Part shown: in pieces, positions 1 to 7,654 of the stretch
How the letters are laid out: each line of letters opens with the position of its first letter
Position numbering within the stretch: position 1 is the stretch's first letter
Assembly: GCA_007695195.1 (NCBI GenBank)
Contig: REEG01000268.1
Coordinates: 1-36,795, forward strand
Reading direction: 5' to 3'
Source: Gemmatimonadales bacterium
Lineage (GTDB): Bacteria > Gemmatimonadota > Gemmatimonadetes > Longimicrobiales > Gaopeijiaceae
DNA: 36,795 nt
Translations under genes and position numbers: made by a program
The notes under the pieces: generated by a model
What the model saw: only the letters and a program-made list of their open reading frames with translations
Database searches by the model: none
Told to the model about the DNA's origin: nothing

Positions 1-65
1 CTCGCCTTGTCACGCCCGTTGCCCCCACCCTGGAAGCGCTGCGCCGGACGCTGGACCCGGGCTGA
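1..65 (+). CDS. C-terminal end of a plus-strand gene (partial)
   Basis: An open frame enters from the left edge and ends at TGA 63-65. It encodes about 20 residues ending in LRRTLDPG. It converges on the methyltransferase gene that ends at 73, leaving only 7 bases between them. The codons are GC-rich at third positions like the real genes here. The family cannot be told from so short a piece. It could be a chance open frame, so confidence is modest. Confidence 0.4.
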   Translation, partial: RLVTPVAPTLEALRRTLDPG

Positions 66-72
66 GACGGCG

Positions 73-1650
73 TCAGGAGCGCCTTCGCTCCATCACCTGC
101 CGGAGCCAGCCGGCCCGGGCCGGGGGCATGTCGTGGATCAGTCGGCGCCCCTTGCGGCGGGCGGTGGTGAGGGGCTCACCCCGGTAGAGGAGAATCCGGG
201 ACGGCTCGTCTCCGGCCGGGAGAGCCGCTCCGGCCAGAAGGTGGATCCACTCATCCTCGTCCAACTCGAGGCCGGTCTTCCTGAGCTGCGGCGCCAGAAA
301 GCGCAGAAGGTCGCCGGTGGGCCGGGGTGGACGGAAGCCCCGGGGGAGTTCGGCGCCCCGGAGTCCCACCGTCATGACCCGCCCCCGCCCCCCCTTCCCC
401 CCCTGGCGCAGGGCTCCGGAGCGCGCCCATTCGTCAAGGGGCCAGCGCGTCAGTCGGTGGAAGCGGAGGGCCCCGGCCCGCTCTATCCAGCCGATCTCCC
501 CACCCAGTCCGAAGGAGCCTTCCCCGTCCACCTCGCTCTCGCCGGCTCCCCTTCCGGCCGGCTTCAATGGATCCGTCGCCAGCTCCGCCGAGAGCGCCGT
601 GAGCGCTGAGGAGAGGTCCACGGAGGCCGTCTCTCCGGGGAGGACCGGACCGGGGCGGGTCCAGCCTTCTTCCCAGGGCGGTGATGGCGAATCTCCCGGG
701 CTCTCCCCCCCGGACCCATCATCCCTCCGCTCCAGCAGCGCCAGGAAGAGCCCTCCGGAGTCCAGATGATGGGGGTGGATACGGACCGTGCCCGCCAACT
801 CCGGGGCAAAGCGGAGCTCCCCGAACCGGGTCAGCCCAGGGGCATGGGGAATGTCCGGGGTCAGGGGAAGAAGGCGAGCGGGTGGAGAGCCTCCGGCGCC
901 CTGGCCGGTTTCGCGGAGAACCGCATCCACCACCGCCTCGTTCTCCTCCGGGGCCAGGGTACAGGTTACGTACAGGACCCGGCCGCCCGGCACCGTCATG
1001 CGCAGGGCCTTTCGCAGGAGCGCCTCCTGCAGGACGGGCAGCCGGCGCAGGTCCCCTTCCGAGGCCTGGTGGATAACGCCCCCCCGGGAGCGCCCTTCGC
1101 CGGAGCAGGGGACGTCGGCCAGCACCCGGTGGAAGCGCGGCTGCTCCGGAAGGTCCAGGGCATCGCCCACCACCGTGATGGCGGCGGGGTGGGCGAGGCG
1201 GGAGAGGTTCCCCGCCAGCGCCTGCACCCGCTTCTCCGAGAGGTCCACCGCAACCAGGCAGCCTCGGTCGTCCATGAGTTCGGCCAGGTGCGAGGTCTTG
1301 CCGCCCGGTGCGGCGCAGAGGTCGAGCACCGATTCCCCGGGTCGGGGCGCCAGCATGGGTGCAGCCAGTGTGGTGGCCGCCTGCTGCATGTACAAGAGCC
1401 CGAGCCAGTGCTCCAGCGTCTCCGAAAGGGGGAAGGGCTCCCGGTGGATCCGGAAGACGTCGGGCAATCCAGGGAAGCGGGAAACCTCAAAGCCCTGCGT
1501 CTCAAGGCCGTGGGCCAGGTCCGATGGATCGACCCGGGCCCCCCGGATCCGGAAGGTCCGGGGCTCCGGGCGCGCCAGTGCCTCGGTGAACGCCTGCCAC
1601 TCCCGGGGCGGGATGAAGCTCCGGTACCGGTGGAAGGGAGTCCCGGTCAT
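73..1650 (-). CDS. NSUN/RsmB-RsmF family RNA cytosine-5 methyltransferase
   Basis: A SAM-dependent methyltransferase of 525 residues that should place a 5-methyl group on cytosine in rRNA or tRNA in the cytoplasm. The SAM-binding motif I (DLCAAPGGKT) lies near residues 110-119. The two family cysteines are in the PCSGEG motif (about Cys182) and the TCT motif (about Cys230), which act in release and attack respectively. A short N-terminal RNA-binding region precedes the catalytic core. After it come a linker and a C-terminal domain of about 170 residues resembling the PUA-like tail of RsmF. The ATG at 1648-1650 is chosen because it overlaps the stop of the upstream pfkB-like gene (ATGA), which implies translational coupling; the frame runs further upstream only inside that gene. 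The exact target base (16S, 23S or tRNA) cannot be read from the sequence. Confidence 0.88.
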   Translation of the reverse strand: MTGTPFHRYRSFIPPREWQAFTEALARPEPRTFRIRGARVDPSDLAHGLETQGFEVSRFPGLPDVFRIHREPFPLSETLEHWLGLLYMQQAATTLAAPMLAPRPGESVLDLCAAPGGKTSHLAELMDDRGCLVAVDLSEKRVQALAGNLSRLAHPAAITVVGDALDLPEQPRFHRVLADVPCSGEGRSRGGVIHQASEGDLRRLPVLQEALLRKALRMTVPGGRVLYVTCTLAPEENEAVVDAVLRETGQGAGGSPPARLLPLTPDIPHAPGLTRFGELRFAPELAGTVRIHPHHLDSGGLFLALLERRDDGSGGESPGDSPSPPWEEGWTRPGPVLPGETASVDLSSALTALSAELATDPLKPAGRGAGESEVDGEGSFGLGGEIGWIERAGALRFHRLTRWPLDEWARSGALRQGGKGGRGRVMTVGLRGAELPRGFRPPRPTGDLLRFLAPQLRKTGLELDEDEWIHLLAGAALPAGDEPSRILLYRGEPLTTARRKGRRLIHDMPPARAGWLRQVMERRRS

Positions 1651-2591
1651 GATCCGCTGGCGCCTTCCTTCATGCCATGGAAGAGGCGCTCGGCGTCGAC
1701 CCGACGGGCCAACTCCGATCCATCGGTCATGACGGCGGCCGCGCCACAGGCAACCCCGAACCGCACGGCCCGGCCCAGCTCCCACTCCCGGGCCAGCCCC
1801 AGCACGATCCCGGCCACCATGCTGTCGCCGGCCCCCACCTTGCTGCGGATTGGAACGGTGGGGGTGCGGATGTGCTCGCCGCCCTCTGCGGTGATGAGGA
1901 GGGCGCCGCCGCGGCCCAGGGAGAGGGCCACCGCCTCGACCCGCCCCTCATCGATGAGTTCGAGACCCGCGTCGATCTGAGCCTCTTCATCGGGTAGATC
2001 CCGGCCCACCAACTCCTGGAATTCCCGGATGTTGGGCTTCACCAGGTACGCCCCCGCCGCCACCGCCCCCTGGAGCGGCGGTCCCGAGGTGTCCACCACC
2101 AGGCGGGCGCCCACCTGCGCTGCCACCTCCGAGACCCGTCCCAGGAAATCATCGGGCATTCCGGGAGCCAGACTCCCGCTAGCCACCAGGATGCCCGGGC
2201 GAGGATCCAGGTCCCGGAGGATGTCCAGCAGCGCCCTCCATTCGGACTCCTTCACCGTGGGACCGGGCATCCCGAACCGGAACTGATCCCCGGAGGACGC
2301 TTCCGTCACGTGGAGACTCTCCCGCGTCCACCCTTGGATGGGCAAGGGGTAGTGATCCAGCTCCTCCCCATCCAGGAGGTCTTCCAGGATCTCGCCGGTA
2401 GCTCCGCCGGAGAGGTAGAGGGCCCGGGACTTGCCCCCCATCTCCTGGATCACCCTGGACACATTGAGGCCGCCGCCGCCGGGCTCCCGGGTCGGTTCTT
2501 CGCACCGGAGCTTGCTGGACGGCTTCACCCGCTCGACTCGCGTACCCTTGTCGATGGTGGGATTCACGGTCAGGGTGACGATGGACGGCAT
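1647..2591 (-). CDS. pfkB: 6-phosphofructokinase, PfkB (Pfk-2) type
   Basis: A ribokinase-fold sugar kinase of 314 residues that phosphorylates fructose 6-phosphate with ATP. It resembles E. coli Pfk-2 (309 residues) closely along its length: an early TLTVNP segment, the PGGGG-NV sugar-binding motif, a GGATGE loop, a DTSG segment, and the ATP/catalytic GAGDS motif. The catalytic aspartate falls at residue 256 in this numbering, the same as in Pfk-2. Fructose-1-phosphate or tagatose-6-phosphate kinases share the fold, but the match to Pfk-2 is better. The ATG at 2589-2591 has a strong AGGAGG-type ribosome site 5 bases upstream (2597-2604 on the complement), so the longer upstream frame is rejected. 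The gene overlaps the following RNA methyltransferase by 4 bases. Confidence 0.88.
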   Translation of the reverse strand: MPSIVTLTVNPTIDKGTRVERVKPSSKLRCEEPTREPGGGGLNVSRVIQEMGGKSRALYLSGGATGEILEDLLDGEELDHYPLPIQGWTRESLHVTEASSGDQFRFGMPGPTVKESEWRALLDILRDLDPRPGILVASGSLAPGMPDDFLGRVSEVAAQVGARLVVDTSGPPLQGAVAAGAYLVKPNIREFQELVGRDLPDEEAQIDAGLELIDEGRVEAVALSLGRGGALLITAEGGEHIRTPTVPIRSKVGAGDSMVAGIVLGLAREWELGRAVRFGVACGAAAVMTDGSELARRVDAERLFHGMKEGASGS

Positions 2592-2596
2592 GTGCG

Positions 2597-2604
2597 CTCC
2601 TCCT
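2597..2604 (-). promoter_or_regulatory. Strong ribosome binding site of pfkB
   Basis: The complement reads AGGAGGAG, ending 5 bases before the ATG at 2591. It settles the start codon against in-frame alternatives further upstream. Confidence 0.75.
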
Positions 2605-2776
2605 ATGGGTGAGGGCTCGAAGCTACGGACGGACGGGGCTTTGGTGCCGGGCCGGTGAAGCCCATATTCAAGGGTAGTGGTGTCGATGCCGCATACCAAA
2701 GAAACCGGCAGGGGAGTGGTATCGCCACACCCTCGACACCTGGGAACTCGCCCTTTCCTACCACCGGAGCGCAGCC

Positions 2777-2953
2777 ATGGGACTTGCCCTCTTCATTCTC
2801 CTGGTCATCCTCATCGCCGTCTTCGGGTTCTGGGATACCCTTGCGGCGATTCTCGGGGCTACCGTCATGGTGGTGTTGGCCGTCCTGGTGGGGATCGGGT
2901 TCCTGGTGGTTCTGGGAATGCTGGTGCTGGGGCGGACGCGGGGTGGGCCGTGA
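2777..2953 (+). CDS. Small membrane protein (58 residues), hypothetical
   Basis: A short frame from ATG 2777 to TGA 2951-2953 encodes 58 residues that are almost entirely hydrophobic. Two membrane helices, roughly residues 3-17 and 24-52, are separated by a short FWDT turn. The end is basic (GRTRGGP). A GGAG ribosome site at 2766-2769 lies 7 bases before the ATG. The third positions are mostly G or C, as in the neighbouring genes. I do not recognise a family. It sits divergently from pfkB and upstream of the enoyl reductase, and may be unrelated to both. Confidence 0.55.
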   Translation: MGLALFILLVILIAVFGFWDTLAAILGATVMVVLAVLVGIGFLVVLGMLVLGRTRGGP

Positions 2954-2996
2954 AGGCGTTGAGCCTGAAGGTCCGTGAGTCGGAAGCGGCGAGTCG

Positions 2997-3026
2997 TTGA
3001 CGCCCCGCAACGTGGTGAGATACCCT
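2997..3026 (+). promoter_or_regulatory. Candidate sigma70-type promoter for the enoyl-ACP reductase
   Basis: TTGACG at 2997-3002 matches five of six -35 consensus bases. It is followed after 18 bases by TACCCT at 3021-3026, a weak -10 box. It lies about 90 bases before the ATG at 3113. The spacing is plausible but the -10 is poor, so this is a candidate only. Confidence 0.3.
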
Positions 3027-3112
3027 TCAGGGCCTACAGGCTCTCCATAGCGGACCGCCCTGGACCATTCGGGTCCCGGCTATGCCCCCCCGACCCTCTC
3101 CAAAAGAGTTAT

Positions 3113-4030
3113 ATGCTCCCCATCGACTTGTCCGGAAAGCGGGCTCTTGTTGCCGGTGTCGCCGACGACGGCGGATTCGGCTGGGCCATCGCCCGTGCCA
3201 TGGCCCAGGCCGGAGCCAGCGTCTGCATCGCATCCTGGCCTCCCGCCATGGGGATTTTCGAAAAGCTACTGGAACGGGGACGCCTTGACGGCTCCAGAAC
3301 CCTGCCGGACGGATCCATGCTGGAGTTCGAGCGCATCTATCCCCTGGATGCCGCCTTCGACACCCTGGCCGAGGTGCCGGACGAGGTGCTGGAGAGCAAG
3401 CGGTACGAAGGACGGGGGGATTTCAGCATTCAGGGCCTGGCGTCGGCCCTGGAGGCGGACTTCGGGTCCGACTCATTGGACATCCTTGTCCACTCCCTGG
3501 CCAATGGCCCGGAAGTGAAGAACCCGCTGCTGGAAACGAGTCGGAGGGGATATCTGGAAGCCATCAGCACCAGTTCCTACTCCCTTGTCAGCCTGCTGCA
3601 GACATTGGGACCCCTCATGAGGGCCGAGGCGTCGGCTCTCTCCCTGACCTATCTGGCCGCCGAGCGCGCCGTCCCGGGGTACGGGGGAGGGATGAGTTCG
3701 GCCAAGGCCGCGCTGGAGAGTGACACCCGGACGCTGGCGTGGGAGGCGGGCCGGAAGTGGGGAATGCGGGTCAATACCATCAGCGCCGGGCCCTACGCAA
3801 GTCGGGCGGCCAGCGCCATCGGATTCATCAGCCGGATCATCCGTTTCTACGAGGCCAATACACCCATGGAGCGCTCGCTGGACGCCCTGGACGTAGGGTA
3901 CACGGCCGCCTTCCTGGCCTCTCCATTGGCAGCGGGGATCACGGGAAGCACCATCTACGTAGACAACGGGTTCCACGCCATGGGGGCCACCATGCGGACA
4001 CCCGAACCCGAGGCTGAAACGGGCGGTTGA
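3113..4030 (+). CDS. fabI: Enoyl-[acyl-carrier-protein] reductase (NADH), plant/chlamydia-type FabI
   Basis: A short-chain dehydrogenase fold enzyme of 305 residues for the last step of each fatty acid elongation cycle, reducing enoyl-ACP with NAD(P)H. The N-terminal nucleotide-binding segment (GVADDGGFGWAIA) is typical of enoyl reductases. The active site holds two tyrosines ten residues apart (about Tyr180 and Tyr190) and a lysine eight residues after the second (about Lys198, in YGGGMSSAK). That spacing matches plant enoyl reductase (Tyr188, Tyr198, Lys206 in Brassica) rather than E. coli FabI, where the lysine is seven residues on. The insert around residues 50-95, containing LPDGS and a YPLDA segment, is also plant-like. 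The ATG at 3113 fits the family start (MLPIDLSGKRA). The ribosome site is weak. The gene stands alone, convergent with the hybrid kinase. Confidence 0.92.
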   Translation: MLPIDLSGKRALVAGVADDGGFGWAIARAMAQAGASVCIASWPPAMGIFEKLLERGRLDGSRTLPDGSMLEFERIYPLDAAFDTLAEVPDEVLESKRYEGRGDFSIQGLASALEADFGSDSLDILVHSLANGPEVKNPLLETSRRGYLEAISTSSYSLVSLLQTLGPLMRAEASALSLTYLAAERAVPGYGGGMSSAKAALESDTRTLAWEAGRKWGMRVNTISAGPYASRAASAIGFISRIIRFYEANTPMERSLDALDVGYTAAFLASPLAAGITGSTIYVDNGFHAMGATMRTPEPEAETGG

Positions 4031-4033
4031 TCC

Positions 4034-4053
4034 CCTGGGGGCCACCGGCCAGG
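4034..4053. terminator. Candidate bidirectional hairpin between convergent genes
   Basis: GGCC-ACC-GGCC (4040-4050) forms a 4-pair stem that can extend with CCT/AGG across a 3-base bulge. It lies between the enoyl reductase stop (4030) and the hybrid kinase stop (4081). There is no U-run on either side, so intrinsic termination is uncertain. Confidence 0.3.
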
Positions 4054-4080
4054 AATCCCAACGCCGATACGCCCGCCCCC

Positions 4081-7000
4081 CTACGCCTCCTCCCGTAGCA
4101 CCCGGTGGATCACTTCCAGCAGCGTATCCGCCGTGTACGGCTTGGGAAGGAAGTGGCGAATCCCCGAGTCCACGATACGGGCCACCCCACCGTTGGTCCC
4201 CAACCCGCTGGCGGCGATGATGCGTACATCGGCGTCCATGCGCTTCAGGGCGCGGATGGTGGCGGGGCCGTCCATGATGGGCATGACCATGTCGGTGAGA
4301 ACCAGGTCGATTTCTTCACCCCGCTGCGCATAGATGGCCACGGCGTCGGCCCCGTCCCGGGCGGTGATCACCCGGTAGCCAAAGGTCTGGAGGGTCTGTT
4401 TCGTGATCTCCCGCACGGAACTCTCGTCATCCACCACGAGGATCACTTCGCCATCTCCCCGCAGCAACTCGATCTCCGCCGACCCGGACTCCTCCCCATC
4501 CCCCTCCTCCCGAGCCGGAAAGTAGAGGCGGAAGGTGGTCCCATTTCCAGGCTCGGAGTAGACATTGATGAAGCCGCCGTGAGCCTTCACGATAGCCGCC
4601 ACGGTGGAGAGGCCGAGGCCCGTTCCCTTGCCCACCTCCTTCGTGGTGAAGAATGGATCGAAGATCTGATCCATGACCTGCTTGGACATCCCCACGCCCG
4701 AATCCACCACCGAAATCCGAACGTGCGGCCCTGGCTCCGCTTCGCCGCTCATGGTGGCGTAGTGCTCATCCAGAACCACATTGTCCAAGGCAATCCTGAC
4801 CGTCCCCCCCTGGGGAAGCGCATCGCGTGCGTTCACTGCCAGATTCATCAGAACCTGGTGGAGTTGGGTCGGGTCTGCCAGAACCGGCCAGAGTCCGTCG
4901 GGGGCTTCCACTCGGATTTCGATGGACTTGGGGAAGGCGTCCCGGATCACCCGCTCCAGATCGGAGACAACGCGGCGAATGTCGACGACCCGCTCCGTCC
5001 GGTCGAACCCCCGAGCGAAGCCCAGAACCTGCTTCACCATGTCCGCCCCACGCTGGGCGCTGCTTTCGATGGTGGTGAGGGTCTCCAGGATATCGGGGTC
5101 TTCCGACTCCATCTTCAACATCTCGATAGAGAGGAGTATGGGCGCCAGGACGTTGTTCAGATCGTGTGCAATGCCCCCGGCCAGAGTTCCGATGCTCTCC
5201 ATCCGCTGAGCACGGAGGAACTGGGCCAGGAGCCGCTTTCTCTCGGTAATGTCGGTGTGGATGGCCAGGATCCGGTGCGGCTCCCCGTTCTCAATCCGCA
5301 CCAGGGACCAGCGTCCCTCCACGGCGATGGTGGAGCTGTCTCGCCGACGCTGCTCCAACTCCCCGGTCCAGTCGCCCTCCGCCGTAACCCGGGTCAGGGC
5401 ACTGTCCACGGTGTCAAAGGCAGTGTGGAGAAGGCTGCGGAAGGATTGCCCCAGAACCTCGTCCCGCCCCCACCCGTAGATGCGTTCGGCTCCGGCATTC
5501 CAGAAGATGATGGTCCCCTCCCGGTCCAGCACCAGGATGGCATCCTGGGCCCGGTCCAGGAGTTCCGCTTGCTCCTCGAGGCGGCGATTCGCCTGGATCT
5601 CTTTCGAGACATCCCGAAAGTAGACGGCCAATCCCTCCACTGAGGGATATCCCTTGACGGCAAACCATCGGTCGAGGGGGGCGTAGAAGAAGGTGAACGC
5701 CGCCGTCTCACCGGTGTCCATGGCGGCGCGGTATTCCCGCTCCAACACCGAGCCCACCGTTTCGGGAAATTCATTCCAGACCGGTCGGCCGAGAAGCTTG
5801 TCCCGTGACCTCTCCAGAAGCTGCTCCGCCTCCTCGTTCAGGAAGCTGAATCGCCAATCGGGATCCAGGAGGTAGAAGGCATCGGTTATGCTCTCCAGGG
5901 TCACGGTCAGCTTCTCCCTGGCGCGCTCCGCCTCTTCCCTGTCCCGGATCTGCTGGTGAATGTTGGTGCTTGAGCCGTACCAACGGATCGGGCGACCATC
6001 TTCCCCGAGAACCGGCTGACCGCGGGTCAGGTGCCATTGCCAGGAGCCGTCGTGACGCCGGATCCTGAACTCCACGCTGTAGGGCTCTCCCGCTTCCACA
6101 GACCGGCGCCACACTTCGGCTGCTCGTGCACGGTCGTCCGGATGGACCACGTCGAACCACCCTTCGCCATGGAGTTCCTTGGCGCTGACTCCCGTGAACT
6201 CCTCGATCATTCCGCTATTGAAGTCCACCCGTCCTTCGTCGTCGGCGCTCCAGACAATAAGGGGCATGGACTCGGCCAGAAGCCGGAAGCGCCGGTCGCT
6301 CCACCGCAGCGCCGACTCGGCCTCCTTATGTGCCTGGATGTCCTGGACAATTCCCTGGACCCGGACGATGCGTCCATCCTCGGCTCTCACCGGCTCGGCC
6401 ATGATGCGGACCCATATCCGCTCGCCATCCCCTCGTTCGATCTGCACCTCTTCATCGGTGGGATGCCCCCCCTCAATGTACCGGCGGTGGGCTGCCTGAG
6501 CCCGGCCACGCCACTCGTCGGGAAAGAAGGCGAAAGCCTCTTCCGGCGTGAGTTCCGTGCCGGGAGGAACACCGTGGATCCGGCAGACCTCGTCGGACCA
6601 GCGGAGTCGGTTGGTCTCCAGATCCAGGGTCCACCCTCCCACCCTGGCCATGCGCCCAGCCATGGTGAGGAGTTGCTCCCGTTCCCCGAGATCCGCCTCC
6701 ATCCGTCGCTGTTCGGAAACATCCAGGAAGTAGACGGCGAGCCCCTCCTCGGAGGGGTAGGCCCGTACGCTGAACCATCGACCGAGTGGCTCATAGAAGG
6801 CGACCAGGTGCTGGGTGCGGCCTGTGGTCATGGCTTCCCGGTAGCACGCCTCGAACGGGCCGTCCACCGCGTCGGGAAAGGCGTCCCAGATGGACACACC
6901 CAGGAGGTCGCTTCGGTCCCGATTCAGGAGTCGCTCTGCCTCCGAATTCAGGAAGACGAAGCGCCACTCCCGATCCAGGGTGAAAAGAGCGTCGGTGATG

Positions 7001-7581
7001 CTCTCGAGGGTCGTGGATAGCCGATCCGCCAACTCCCGAACCCCCGACTCGGCCCTCACACGCGGCGTGGTCTCCTGGGTGACCACCAGCACACCCACCA
7101 CCCGGCCTTCGTCGTCGTGGGCGGGGCCGTAACTATAGGTCCACCAACTGTCGGCGAGGATCCCATCCCGGGTAAGGGGAACCCGTTGGTCCTCGTGCCA
7201 GGTCGCCTCTCCAGTGGCCAGGATCCGGTCGATCTGTGGCTTCACCACCTCGTCCCACACTTCGGCCCAGCACTCGTACGCCGGGATGGCCAACGCTTCC
7301 GGGTGCAGCGCTCCGGCGCCTACCGTGCCGAGACTCGGGCGGTAGGCGTCATTGTAGATCTGGATCGACTGCTCTCCCCACCACAGCGCCATGGGGAAGC
7401 GGGAGGTGAGTAGGGTTCGGACCAGCGTCCGGAGGCTCTTCGGCCAGGATTCCACCGGACCCAGGGGGGTCGCGGCCCAATCCAGGGAGCGACAGAGCCG
7501 GGCCATCTCGCCGTCACCTGGAAAGACGCTGCGAAGCTCCGGGCGCTCCTCGCCCGCCAGAGGGTGCGGATGCTCACTCAT
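4081..7581 (-). CDS. Multi-PAS hybrid sensor histidine kinase with C-terminal receiver
   Basis: A cytoplasmic signalling kinase of about 1166 residues with no signal peptide or membrane segment. In order I see an N-terminal PAS/GAF-like sensor segment (about 30-175), then five PAS/PAC segments near 185-295, 300-420, 425-550, 555-665 and 670-785. Next come a HisKA-type dimerisation helix with phosphoacceptor His near 806 in GGIAHDLNN, and an HATPase with N box (NLAVNARDAL, about 913-922), G1 (DSGVG) and G2 (GKGTGLGL). A receiver domain follows, with its acidic pair near 1051, phosphoacceptor Asp near 1097 in LTDMVMP, and Lys near 1147. PAS segments 2 and 5 are near-duplicates. The kinase and fused receiver suggest a phosphorelay, but no partner phosphotransfer protein or DNA-binding regulator lies nearby. 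A GTG one codon upstream of the ATG at 7579-7581 is an alternative start. The ribosome site is weak. Confidence 0.92.
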   Translation of the reverse strand: MSEHPHPLAGEERPELRSVFPGDGEMARLCRSLDWAATPLGPVESWPKSLRTLVRTLLTSRFPMALWWGEQSIQIYNDAYRPSLGTVGAGALHPEALAIPAYECWAEVWDEVVKPQIDRILATGEATWHEDQRVPLTRDGILADSWWTYSYGPAHDDEGRVVGVLVVTQETTPRVRAESGVRELADRLSTTLESITDALFTLDREWRFVFLNSEAERLLNRDRSDLLGVSIWDAFPDAVDGPFEACYREAMTTGRTQHLVAFYEPLGRWFSVRAYPSEEGLAVYFLDVSEQRRMEADLGEREQLLTMAGRMARVGGWTLDLETNRLRWSDEVCRIHGVPPGTELTPEEAFAFFPDEWRGRAQAAHRRYIEGGHPTDEEVQIERGDGERIWVRIMAEPVRAEDGRIVRVQGIVQDIQAHKEAESALRWSDRRFRLLAESMPLIVWSADDEGRVDFNSGMIEEFTGVSAKELHGEGWFDVVHPDDRARAAEVWRRSVEAGEPYSVEFRIRRHDGSWQWHLTRGQPVLGEDGRPIRWYGSSTNIHQQIRDREEAERAREKLTVTLESITDAFYLLDPDWRFSFLNEEAEQLLERSRDKLLGRPVWNEFPETVGSVLEREYRAAMDTGETAAFTFFYAPLDRWFAVKGYPSVEGLAVYFRDVSKEIQANRRLEEQAELLDRAQDAILVLDREGTIIFWNAGAERIYGWGRDEVLGQSFRSLLHTAFDTVDSALTRVTAEGDWTGELEQRRRDSSTIAVEGRWSLVRIENGEPHRILAIHTDITERKRLLAQFLRAQRMESIGTLAGGIAHDLNNVLAPILLSIEMLKMESEDPDILETLTTIESSAQRGADMVKQVLGFARGFDRTERVVDIRRVVSDLERVIRDAFPKSIEIRVEAPDGLWPVLADPTQLHQVLMNLAVNARDALPQGGTVRIALDNVVLDEHYATMSGEAEPGPHVRISVVDSGVGMSKQVMDQIFDPFFTTKEVGKGTGLGLSTVAAIVKAHGGFINVYSEPGNGTTFRLYFPAREEGDGEESGSAEIELLRGDGEVILVVDDESSVREITKQTLQTFGYRVITARDGADAVAIYAQRGEEIDLVLTDMVMPIMDGPATIRALKRMDADVRIIAASGLGTNGGVARIVDSGIRHFLPKPYTADTLLEVIHRVLREEA

Positions 7582-7654
7582 CACTGACTATCTCGGTGGG
7601 GACATGGCGGGTCACCGCGGTGGTAGCCCGGTCGAGGATACTGCGCGGGGCAAG

